Of a DNA stretch of 64,000 nucleotides, positions 27,101 through 39,010 are shown in pieces. The position numbers were made by a program, and so were the translations under genes. Under the pieces are notes generated by a model, which saw only the letters and a program-made list of their open reading frames with translations, ran no database searches and was not told the origin of the DNA. Origin of the DNA: Adineta ricciae (Eukaryota > Rotifera > Eurotatoria > Adinetida > Adinetidae); contig CAJNOJ010000015.1 in NCBI GenBank assembly GCA_905250025.1, forward strand, positions 434,001 to 498,000, read 5' to 3'. The stretch's first letter is position 1. Every line of letters begins with the position of its first letter.

Positions 27101-29821
27101 ATGATCAAAGAGAAAAGAAACGAATGGTCAAGTAGCTTTTAATAAATGTTCTTTAGATCTCTTACTCACATAAAACATCAAGTTTGAGTTCGACATTTGT
27201 ATCATGAACACTCGCTTCATTGGTTACTTGACAACGGAGTATTTGATCGTGATCAACAGGTGAAAGTANATATTGATAATGGGTTTAACTATTGAAGAAT
27301 AAACGAAATATATGTCAGTTGAATGATCAAAGAGAAAAGAAACGAATGGTCAAGTAGCTTTTAATAAATGTTCTTTAGATCTCTTACTCACATAAAACAT
27401 CAAGTTTGAGTTCGACATTTGTATCATGAACACTCGCTTCATTGGTTACTTGACAACGGAGTATTTGATCGTGATCAACAGGTGAAAGTAAAAGTGTTAA
27501 AATGGATGAACTTGAAAAGCTTGGTGAACTTGTTTGATTGTTATTATTAATACCGATTGAGCTAAGAAAAATAATAACATTTTCGTTGAGAAGAAAGAAA
27601 GAATAACATGTGAAGAGTTGTATTCATACCGTTGAATTAATTGATCGTTTTTATACCATTCAAATGTCGGAATGGGATAAGCGCGTTCGCTTGTACAATT
27701 GAATTGCACTGATGTACCATCCGCTACCGGCATTTGTGGTGATGGACTCAAACGCAGACGAGACGGTGGAACTAGAGAAAAGAGCTTTACTTCATTTATT
27801 TATTCACCACATGTCCATCTGATTTACTTTAGTCGTCTAGGTGTCAAGAGATTGTTTCTACATAGACACAACACCTCTTTCTCGGATTCTCTTTCTATTC
27901 GTTAGTGATTGACAAATATTTTCGTGTATATACACGGATTGAAGGCGGGGGTGTGACATATCTTATGTTAAATGCCTGTGGGCTAAAGCGGCTATCCGAC
28001 GTGTGAAACACGTCCTGTTCAATCGTGTGTAATTATTTCAAGGTGTGTTCTTTCTCTTTTCTATTGTCTTGCGAGTAACTAATGAATGTCCATCTTCCTG
28101 TCGGATGACAGATAAATAATAGAGAATGAAAGGATGAAGACTAATTGTTCCTTATTTATTTGTCAAATTTCGACATATTCACATCAATTAATGTGAAAAA
28201 AAGCAAAAAATCGTATCTGAGATAAATCTATCTTGAAATATCTGATTTACAGATGATGAAGAAGAAGAAAGAAAAGAAACAAACCAAATTGATTGTTTCC
28301 CTATTCATCTTTCATTTTCTCTACATTGAACAGACATGCTTTTGTGTCTATTATAATTGATTGTACGACTGTTCTTGTTTTCCTCGGAGAATTTTCTTTC
28401 ATATTAACCTTTTGTGTATCTTCGAATGAAGGAAAGCGAAGTACTATCTTCCATCCGACATTCCTACGCGTATAGATATTCACTAAATTAACGAGACTTT
28501 GCTTCTCACACTGAACAATGATTGATGATTAACTTCATTGACATCCTTATTCCCAACGTCCTAGTCAGAGTCAGAAGCAGATGCTTGCCTTGATCTCTCG
28601 ATTGACTCTTGAATGGAATACATGCAGTTCAAGGCACATGAACTTTGACTAGTGAGAAAAAAAAAGATCCTGTCGAGCGGGTGAAATAATGGCTGGTAAT
28701 TAGATTCTTCATTCACGCACGACTCGTTCATCTTTAACTGGTATATCGTCGTTTTCTTTTTTTTTCTCTCTTTCTATGCAGTTTGTTACGTCATTCATCA
28801 GAATAATTACAGAGTCAAAAAATGTCAACGGACGTTTCAAGCTGAGAAAAAGGATTCTTCGCGATTTGTCTATCATTGATAGTAAAAGAAAAGATTGATT
28901 TTCCGGAACTTAGCACAGCTGCTTGATGTATATGTTATAATAGATGCGTGAAAACAGTANNNNNNNNNNNNNNNNNNNNNNNNNNNNNNNNNNNNNNNNN
29001 NNNNNNNNNNNNNNNNNNNNNNAATAATTACAGAGTCAAAAAATGTCAACGGACGTTTCAAGCTGAGAAAAAGGATTCTTCGCGATTTGTCTATCATTGA
29101 TAGTAAAAGAAAAGATTGATTTTCCGGAACTTAGCACAGCTGCTTGATGTATATGTTATAATAGATGCGTGAAAACAGTAGTCTTTTTCTTCTCTCTTCC
29201 TTCTAACGTGCTCATGCTGCTAGCACGATATTTGGATGTTGTCAGTTATGATGCAAGTATTAACATATCGGCTCTACTGCCAACAGTTTGCTTGACATAT
29301 TCTAATAATAACAGACACATACGTGTCGACTCCAAAAGATTAATCTTAGATACTGAACACTCATTTTCTTCTTTTCTGACTGTATCAGATAACTCTCCGA
29401 ACGTACCCAGCACATGAAGTTGAAAAAGATTTTCTTCTTTTGCGGTGAAATTTTGACATTTGTATAAGCCCGATGATTCCAATCGGACATTGAACAAAAT
29501 CAATTGATATGTATAGTAATTTTCTTGGTATATCAGATATTTTTGTGGATCGTTCGAAATTGAATTAACACCAATTACTTGTGTGTCGTCTTTATACCAA
29601 AGGATAATGTTACCCGATAAATTGTTATCAAATATTTTATTGAATGACGATAACGACGGAACGGACGCGAGAGAATTTCTTGCTTCGGAATTTTGTCTCA
29701 TGTTGAGACGACATGTCATAGTAACATTCGCATTTTCATGTACTTTGATAATTTGAGCAGGATTCGTTTGGCTCGAGAGGTAAAATTGTGAAACAACGAT
29801 TAACAAAGGTATGAAATGCAT
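24102..29821 (-). CDS. Ig/FN3 transmembrane cell-adhesion protein (echinoid/nephrin-like)
   Basis: Twelve exons placed: 29407-29821, 27630-27771, 27392-27561, 26911-27066, about 26807-26635, 26279-26584, 26035-26223, 25212-25985, 24935-25153, 24816-24881, 24714-24740 and 24102-24460. A signal peptide (MHFIPLLIVVSQFYLSS) is followed by five or six Ig domains, recognisable from W-Y-K-N-D-Q-L strands and paired Cys with Y-x-C near the end of each. One fibronectin type III domain follows (LPDAPTQLQAINITHASFILTW), then a membrane helix (AILGLCFVAALIGLFVCI). The cytoplasmic tail of about 210 aa ends in Glu-Val-Val-Val, a possible PDZ ligand. Ig-rich ectodomain plus FN3 plus a hydrophobic C-terminus resembles Echinoid and nephrin-type adhesion receptors. 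All phases fit except the entry into the fifth exon (near 26807), where the upstream phase is 1 and the cag/gag acceptor gives phase 2; a microexon or sequence error is likely. Two assembly scars fall inside the gene (separate entries). Confidence 0.85.
27048..27490. repeat. 221-bp exact direct duplication separated by one N
   Basis: Bases 27048-27268 and 27270-27490 are identical over 221 bp, with a single N at 27269 between them. The unit contains the 3' part of one Ig exon and the intron after it. A one-base N between perfect copies is the signature of unmerged overlapping contig ends rather than a biological duplication. Confidence 0.93.
28802..29180. repeat. 158-bp exact direct duplication flanking a 63-N gap
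   Basis: Bases 28802-28959 and 29023-29180 are identical and flank the unknown bases 28960-29022. Both lie in the first intron of the Ig/FN3 gene. The most likely reading is two contig ends that overlap by 158 bp and were scaffolded instead of joined. Confidence 0.95.
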
Positions 29822-32800
29822 CTAGAAGAAATAAATAAGTAAAAGACGCAAGAAGGTTTAAATAGTTGCTGTTAATGTCATTTGGCTTATAGTGAAAGTG
29901 GACAATACATGTGTATATGTACATATACTTTCTCTTTCAATCTACATGTATATGTGTACAGTTAGCAAATGTTTTTACACGGAACCTTTTCTTCTCCATG
30001 TCGGACATCTACCAATGATGACCATCGAGAGAAGAAATATGAGAAAGGGAATGAGAGAAGAGGGAGAGAGAGAGAGAGCGAGGGAGGAAAAATGCGGAGG
30101 AGAAGAAGAACAAGAGGATATATACCTTTTGTGTCATTCTCATACAGAAGAAAAGAAAAAGAAAACGACGACTGTCCATTTATTCCACTACTAACAGTAA
30201 AAAAAGGAAAATTATATTGAAGTTCATTGAAATAGATGAGTCGCACGTTGCGTACGTGACAAAAACGACCATCTTCATCTCTCATCGTCTTCTGTTTCAA
30301 CAATGATTTATGTCCTATGAGTAGTGATTGTTTTAACAGAATATACACACATCTATGTATATATATATACATATACACAATGTCAGACGTGCTTTCTCTT
30401 TGGTTACTCTAGGCGCACGTTGCTGTTAATTACCGGTAGTCTGATTCAGTCGTTTAGGGCTACAGTTACGGTCATCTTCTCATTAGGATAAAGAAAATCT
30501 CGAATAAGAACGATATTATTGCACAATGTTACACACGCACGAATTCTTTTCTATTTCTCAGGCTAACTGTATTGTATTTCACTTGTAGGAGGAAAAAAAC
30601 GATGTCTAATGATGTAAAAAAATGTGCAACTCTACTCACAGTCTTCAAATTTCAGTGAGATAGGGATCGACGCCGCTCTCGTCATCTTCTACATTTCACA
30701 GACAACAGATCAAGTGCATAGTTAATTGTTATTTTACACACAGACAAACACAGCATTCATTCGCACCTTGAAAAACACACATCAGTCTTTCTTTTTGCTT
30801 CAAATTCGGAATGTGCCGACTCAAGCCGATAAGAGACAGACAACAGGGGAAGGACACGACTGCAAGGCATCGAATAGATAATAGGTTGGATGTGTGTATA
30901 TGTTCAAACACACACGCACACACAATTGTTTTAACAGAAGATGCCTTCGAGCATCTTGACGTAAGAAGGCCAACGTTCTAATCAGATGTCGATTACTATG
31001 TTTCTTTTTTCCTTTCTATTGTTTTGTATCTGATAAACGGAAGTCATTTGTCATCCTTAAAAGAGAAGTAAAAGACTCATAAGTACTCTATCTAACAATG
31101 AACTTCATGTATAGTTCATGATATTGTATGTTGGAAGTGAGAAAAAATAAAGCACCCTACTGTTCTCTTTTTGTTCATTGCGGAAAGATTCAATTGACTG
31201 AATGAATGAACGAAAGTGAGATCTTTTGATTAAGAACAATTATTAGCGACTTTCAAAGAAGAAAGGAGGGGGGGGGCAACGATTGTACGTCTTGTTTGAT
31301 GAACGTGAGTTCGAATTCAGTCGGTTTTTTCTTACACATTTATGAATTTTCAATATCATGAATAAGAAATCGGAGGAGAATGTCTGTGATGTCGGCATTG
31401 TCATCGGAATCATTCCGTTCAATCACAAATTCACAGACAAGTGAAAGTCGCAAGGTGAATGAATTAAAAATGATTAAATTCTCTCTCGATATGTCAACAT
31501 CTTAGACATACAAATCTATTTTAACAAGTCGAACAATAAAGAATGATCATATATATATATATGGATACGCACGCTTCTTCGAAACCTTGCAAATACAAAT
31601 TAATTCTCTATGATAACTGAAAAAGAAATCATACAACGCTTCCGAAGACAATATTAGTTCATCGGTTAAGACGAATATAGTCATATCTGTATGTACAAAC
31701 GAAGTTCTACAAATAATCCCTTCGTCAGTATATGCACATGTCAAAGTAACATATCTTGGCAAGAAAAGGTCAATTAGAACATACCTGAACTCTTGGATCA
31801 CTTTCAATGGAATGACGATATGAACGTATGCATGTGAATCGATTCTCTTAGACACATTATTCATTTGTCTCTCATTCTCTTGTATTGAAATAAATGTCAT
31901 CAAGAATTTCTCTCCCATTTGACGGCAGCATAACGATGTGAACAAATTAAGGCATGCATGCGAGTCTAATGTGCACAGTTTAGTTCGTTCTCTTCTCTCG
32001 ATTTGATTGGAACCAACGAGGTGCATAAGATGCGACATCGAGTCGTGTATATGTTCAAGTATTCAAACTTCAAATGTTTGGAACTTATATATGAAAACAA
32101 CGGCTGAGAATATTGTTTAATAGTTGAACTAGTTTCAAGTAGGACAATTGAAGAGAATAAGTGAATGTACAATATGATTAACGAAGGCGACAATGGTAAA
32201 CAGACATGACATCATTGTTAATAGCGGCGCCTTGCGGAAAATAGCTGTCTTTTTTTAAAGATTAAGCATATGTTCGACTACTGAGGACATCATATTCATA
32301 AATAGGTGATCCGTGCGAACATCAACAAGATTCGGCTTAATGCAATGAATCAAACAAATTGTGGTGTTTTGCTCAGAGCATGACAAGGTCGAATCCGTAG
32401 ACAGTATCGTTGTTGAAATATTCACCAGTCTTGAACATCTGCAGAAAAGATTAAGTACAGTTGAAAGCTTAGTATGAATACAATCGGCTTTTTTTCCTCG
32501 CTGAAAAATAGACAGGTGTTGAAATTGGCTCGGTCATCGGATTAAGACTCAGATAAGATTCCGCAAAATGATCAAACTAATTGTGTCAATCAAGCAAATA
32601 AATAAGAAAAGAATTGTTCATTCGATGTTGGGAGCAAATGATCAATGAGAGAGATTTTATTTATTAAAAGGGTCGTCTTTTCTCATTCAAAACAAATTAA
32701 AATCGTATGTACATCTATGCGCATAAAATCATCATTTAACAAAACAAGAAATCTCGCTCGTGTGTACGTGCACAAAAGAGTCATTTCAATTGTCATCTGA

Positions 32801-32938
32801 TCACCCACACATGAACCTTGACGATATGCACTGAACATGTATTGATTCAATGTGACACATTCACACGCGATCAATTAAAAAGAGAAAATGATGATAGCGA
32901 GTAATTTGTTTGTCTCTTTGTTTTCTTCTTTTTTTTTA
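29822..32938. other. Long intergenic region, no gene seen
   Basis: 3.1 kb between the start of the Ig/FN3 gene and the 3' end of chitin synthase. Includes ga-rich runs (30055-30110), a g run near 31267-31276 and ta dinucleotides at 30357 and 31551-31561. A 163-codon frame at 31547-32038 (minus) has no domain and is probably chance. Confidence 0.5.
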
Positions 32939-35900
32939 TTATAAAACATTAGGTCCAACTGGAACACCGTTCACATTGAATATAACTTTGGCCATCTTTT
33001 TTTCTAATAGCTTCATATCGAGTTCGGCTGAACTAGTCGCTTCTTTTAGTTGTTCTACTCGGCGACGAAAATTAGCATCGAGCGAGTTCTCCTTGGGTCG
33101 ATTCTTGTTGTAATTTGTTCGCCGCTGGTGACGAGATGATGAACGGTGCATAGCAGATGCACCAGCTGCTTGTGTTGTGGTTAGCATTGACATATCTTTT
33201 TGTTGAGAGGAACGTATATGAGAATTCATATGGGGAAGTTTGCTGTTCGTGCGATTTTTTGAGCTGCGCGTTTTTTTCGTTGGACTCGCGTCTGAATGAT
33301 TAGAACAGAGATATCAGAACATTACTGATTAGAGAAAGAAGAGGAAAATCAATACCTGAACGTGTTTTTCGACCACGTTTAGGCGATGTTATACGTTCAA
33401 TTCCATGTTGACCTTCATCATGTTGATATGAAGGATTATCGATACCTTTACGATGATGACGATCATCACTCGTAGGTTTACCGTGATGATGTCGGCTTAT
33501 ACGATGACGAATCTTTCTCTGGAAAAAATCGAAAAATTTTACACGAAAGCCATCACGAAGACGGTTTCTTACACTAGTAGGTCCACCTTCATCTACAATT
33601 TGATATTTTCCTGCAACTGTATCATTGTTAAATCCATCAGCAACTGCAGCTGCTTGGATGAAAACATCTTCATCACCCGATCCACCTTGTGATTGTTCAT
33701 CATCATCACCTCTCATTCCATTAGGTTGATTATCGTTTTTATCCAATTCACCATCGCTGTAATCCGGCAACGGTTCATTTTCTTCATCGATTGGCTACAA
33801 TACGAGAATGCATGTCGAACATCTTTTCCTTTAACTATATGATTTGCTTACTTTAATCTGTTGAAGTATCTTCACAATATCCATAATATCTTCGATTCTC
33901 ACGCCTTCAAATTTGCTCGAACGAAGTTTTGTCGATGCCAAGATGTGTTGAAACGTATTGTAACGATGACAAAGCATAGCGACGAATTGAATTAAACATA
34001 TAATACCGAAGAACAATATCAGCATAACGCCCAATGGCTCAATCATGGCGTGATCATTGTATGAACTTGGTATAGGTACAGGAATGAAGAGCATATCTTT
34101 CAAACGATTCTGTGCCAGTAGCACCGAAAAGACGAAAGCGACCCATAGTGCGTCAACCATGAAGAATCCGAACACACCTTGATCCCGCAGATCGTTCAAG
34201 CCCAATTGCAGTTTTTGCTTCTCTAATGCATCCATGTGAACTGGTTTGAGATATTTCTGTATCAAACGTCTCCAAAAGGTAAATTCGTTCTCGTTTAAAT
34301 ATTTCACGTCCGCATATTTCACTAGTTGATGATCGAACCAGTAGGGATGCAATCGATCATCGTATTTATTCATCAGTTGTTCATGAGACTTCGGATCGAC
34401 ATTGGGATTTTGGCTTAAATGCTTTTCTTGTTCTTCAACAAGTTCTTCTAGACCGAGACCATGTAGATCTAAACCTTTGTTCAAACGTTTGTCAAGATCA
34501 TCGAACATGTTGATGCGATTCAAAACAGCAGTGATTTGTGCTAAGAGTTGATCACTCGATTCTGTCCGTTGTGCGTAGCATTCATCGATTAAGTTCTCGA
34601 CAACAGCTAGAAGTTCATTGGAATTTTTTGCATTGGCAAATTGTTGTTCGAGAAATTGTAAACACTCCGCTTGACTTTTAAATTTCTGTTTCTTCTTACG
34701 ATTCGGTATGAATATGTCTTCACGTGTACCCCAAGAGTTCGCATTCAAATTCGTTAAAGCATAGATAACCAAAAGAACGTATGACGTCGGAACACAGAGA
34801 AAGAAGAGCAAACATGGTTGTACACAATCTAGAACAGAATGTGATGTTGATGACACCTTCATTTGAGAGCTATCTACGTACTCAGTTCATATGGATGGCA
34901 AATTGCGGTAAAAAGGAAGATTATTCCCATAAATAGTAGAAAAAACACAGCTGTTGTTTTCCATGAACCATCGACAATCCTCACAATAGTCCCAACGACG
35001 ACAATCATCATAACAATTGCATAATAGGTGCCGAAGATTGCAGCACAAATAATTTTCTTCTCTTCTGCTATATCATGATAACAAATCATCAGAAAAGCAA
35101 TCGCTGGAAAACAAGCCAATGTATACGCAGCCCATACGTCAATATCAGTCGTAGCATTGAATGCATCGGCTATAGCAATAGTGATTGTCGCCGGACTTAA
35201 GATATATAATCCAAGATAAAAGACATGGTAAAGAACAGCTAAGAATGAAACACTTTCATTGACTCGAATGGTACGACGATAGTTTTTCAAGATCGATATG
35301 GTAATGCCGAGTGTCGATGGTATCCAACGACGGCGTTGGTTGAAAAAATCTGTAAATGTCTCTGGTGCATGTGTATAAGCGTCAGCTGCTGCACAATACT
35401 CAATTCGATAACCCTGCTCAATTAAAAGTTTGCTAAGAAAGCGATCTTCGCCTAAATCTTGAAGAAGATAATCTTGAGGTGTTTCACATTGACCAGCAAA
35501 AACTTTCATAACGTTATCGTCCATGAGAGCTGAAGCGCGATACAATGCAAAACAACCAGGAGCACATAGGACACATCCAAGACTATGTTCAGTGGTCTTT
35601 TGTAACCAGTAGCACATAGCATATTCCATTTTCTATCAAGAACAAGATGCGAATATCATTTTTTTGTTGTTGTTGTAATCGAGTGGGAGTGACGTTACCT
35701 GATACCAAATCAGTGGGCCGCTACCGATGGGGTGAATTCGGCTACTGACTGCCCCAACTCGTTTGTCCTTTTTCATTCGATCTGTTAACATTCGAACAGA
35801 ATCTGGGCCGAAATCCACATCGCCATCAACGGACAGAATAAATGTATTTTCAGCCTATGTAAGTATAGCAAAAAATGCATGATGAATCTCTGTTTTGTAC

Positions 35901-38900
35901 TCCTACCTCAAGTAACAAACGTGGTCCAAGAACGTCTTTGTAATAAACGTGTAAGTCTTCATTTTGATCGAAATGCCGACGATAGTTTCGTTTATCGGGC
36001 GACTCTTCAATTAATTTCATCAAAGATTTCATTCGTTGTTCACATTGACCAAGAATACGATAGCCAAGTAAATAATACATATACATTACCTTAATGAAAG
36101 CAAACAGTTCTTTTTCCTTTGAAAACAACGGTCACTACTTTCGAATACATACCATACTCCATCGTTTCTTCTTGCTAACTTTGAGTTTATCTTTCAGGTG
36201 AACAACAAGCAAATTCCCACCTGGTAATCGCCATGACAAACGACCGCCATAGGGTGTTGCTGTTTTCTGTGGCGGTGCCAATTTCATTCCTTCAACATCA
36301 TGAACAATTCTAAACACAAAAGATTGATATTAACACGAAGAAAAAGGAGATGTTCGATTTACCCCGCAGCTTTGTTGATTGCTTCAAAGAAATCTTTCAC
36401 AAACATGTTCAATGTGCGCTGTTGATTTTCGTCATGATAGAATGCATCATCGAAAAAAACATGCGCTATTCAAGAGAAACATAATATCAATCGCGTTTAA
36501 ATTGTATTTTCTATTCATACCTTCCATGTCGTAATAATCCGGATCGATCACTTGAAATTCATATCTTGCTTGCCTTCGTGCACTTTGATCAATATCCATT
36601 CTAATGTGCAAACATAGGATGAGAACAGAAAGAGACATTTCGATTGTTTACCTCATGATCGATTTTAACATTAAGATCATTTCACTGACTGTTTCATGCC
36701 AGAGAGTTCCACAAAGGTAAATCTTTGTATTACTTTCTAATTTTTCATCACCAGCTAGAGAAAAGTAAACGAAAAGATTTAATAAATTTCTCTCATCTGA
36801 CATCTACTATTTTCTCATCGTAGTTTTCATGTTTGTCCAGACATTCAATCAAAGAAAAAAGGCCATCAGTTTTTCTCTTCTTCTTTTCTTCTCTTTCAAA
36901 CAATTAAGATGGTCACATTCACGTAAAGAAGATTATTGTGTAAATATCTTTCTATCACACAATAACCTTACGACATACATCATCTATGATGTCAAAACAA
37001 ACATGAACAGAGGAGGAAAAAGATTACTTACAAAATTCAGCCATGCCGTCAATTATATCCAGATCTTCGAAATGTTCTTCGAGTTTATTTTTCTGATGTT
37101 CTGGTTCATTCCGACGGCGATTTAACAGGAGAGATTGTTCAATCAACGAACTGTCATACTGAGGAAGAACAAACAACCTATTGAATCAAATAGAAATGAT
37201 TTCGTTGTTGAGATATGCAATTCGTTCTTCATTCTTACGTTTCTGTTGTCGCTAAACGCTTATTTTCCGGAAACCATATATGTGACGTTATCCATAGTTG
37301 GGATAGATACCAAAGGCCAAGACCGACAATGATATGCCATGTTATCCTACTTGTACTTAAACTCTCACTGCATTCCCAATACATGATTTCACGAATGAAG
37401 ACGATTTGATCTGTCTTCCACTGACATAGACCAATCATGATTGCTAATGTAACGGGCGTTGCTAATGTCAGTGGTACTGCAAAAGCCATACGTTGCATTT
37501 GCATTTTACAAGCTGATTTCGAAAAGTAATAACATAGGCCCGTTGAGAAAAAATGTATAATCATCGGTACAAATGGTCCAAATGAATGCCAATAGTCATC
37601 GATCGTTTTCTCCTAGAGATGAAAAGCAAAAACGAATGTACTTGTCTTTCCTTTCTTTACCAGTACCTTGTCCGGTTGAAAATCGAATGGATCAGCGATC
37701 ATTCCAGGATCTTCATCTCCATTGGGAAATAAACCCATGGATTCTTGACCACCTATTCTGCCCAACAATGTATTGTTACCATCAGTAGGAAATGGCATTT
37801 GACGTTTATGTCGGACGGGTATCTCCGAATTGCTCATATCGAATTGATTTGATCCAGCATCGAAGTTATTAAAATCAGCACCCGAATGTACCGATGATTC
37901 CACAGGCAGATTTGAAGTTGGACTACTGCCTACTGATACGAACACATTATCAAAGTGTTCTCTTGGTAGAAGAAGGTAACTGAATGCCACGGTAAGAGCT
38001 ATTTTCCAAATTGATGCACCAATGTTTGCCTTTGATCGTACTGACTGTAAATGTCGTTTATATGTACCTAACGGAATGTTCAATTTGCCTAATTTAATAT
38101 CACGGTCAACATAATTTTCCCACCAAACGATTGATACGCAAAATAGAGCAACAGGCGCTTCCCAACCGAAACGTAATCGTACCTGTTCCAGAGTGTCCGA
38201 TGTCGATTTAATTGAATTACTCACTGCTGTATTAATCGCGTCGAGAGAATCTAATGCTGATGGCTCATCAACGGCAGTTGCGGGTGTTGTTGTCGTTGTC
38301 AATGGTTTACTCAGAAATGCTGTGTATTGCGTGCTTGTAACAACAAAGTAGACCGAACATTGAGCAACAAAAGCAGCCAAATCGATAAATAATGATAGAA
38401 AGCGCAACATTGGTTTGGAATTACTTTTCGACAATGTTAATTTACAAAATGCTGGAATTGTGCAAACAGCGTTCATCAATAAGAGACCACGTATGACATC
38501 ACAACTTGGTAGGACACGAAATACGAGTAAGCAAACACCAAATGTATGAATACTTTCCAAAAGAAAGATCTATATGTTGGCAAAAAGAAATGTTTAGATG
38601 GTCTGTTTGCAACTATTTGACATTACCGTGATTAGATCGGTGAATACAGGACCACGACGATTACGAAACAGACTTTTGGCAAGTGCTTCGAGAAACAGAA
38701 ATACATATGGCACACATATTGTAGCAACTAACATCATTGACCAACGACTTGCATATTGTTTTTCCTAGAAAGACAAGTAAACACTACGAAATATTTCCTT
38801 CAATCGAATTTAACAAACTTGTAATCGATTCCCTAAACTTTGTGTCATAAGAAGAAAGGATCCTTTGCTGGCAACGGCAAAAACCAAGACGCCAACAAAG

Positions 38901-39010
38901 TAGACCATGTATGCCGCACATTTGAACAAACGTTTCGCATTACGCATGCACAACGTCGTTTTTCCATATCGATCAGCTGGTGACTCCAAAATACCGTCGC
39001 CATAGGGCAT
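32939..39010 (-). CDS. CHS: Chitin synthase, multi-pass membrane GT2 enzyme
   Basis: Fifteen exons: 38819-39010, 38627-38764, 37667-38569, 37239-37612, 37032-37177, 36652-36754, 36521-36600, 36363-36465, 36153-36309, 35907-36089, 35699-35854, 34882-35632, 33852-34828, 33356-33794 and 32939-33291. They join in frame to 1684 aa. The enzyme polymerises UDP-GlcNAc into chitin at the plasma membrane. N-terminal membrane helices precede the family 2 glycosyltransferase core: RWSMVMYMYYLLGYRI, SVDGDVDFGPDSV (donor-binding DxD region), GEDRFLSK (about residues 907-909) and QRRRW (about 944-948). These are followed by the C-terminal helix cluster and SWGTRE. Animal chitin synthases have the same order. 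The last 260 residues are hydrophilic, with acidic then His/Arg-rich segments and a terminal helical stretch. No myosin head is present. Chitin fits the rotifer jaws/egg shell idea. TAATAAA overlaps the stop codon, suggesting a very short 3' UTR. Confidence 0.95.

Noticed and set aside
27048..27490. A real tandem exon duplication in the Ig gene
   Set aside because: The two copies are 100 percent identical, introns included, and separated by a single N, which fits an assembly join better than biology.
31300..31325. tRNA B-box-like string (gttcgaattc)
   Set aside because: No matching A box, acceptor stem or cloverleaf can be formed around it.
31547..32038. 163-codon open frame on the minus strand
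   Set aside because: Lies in a gene-poor spacer. Composition follows AT-rich sequence, no domain or splice partners, and it has no signal peptide or similarity that I recognise.
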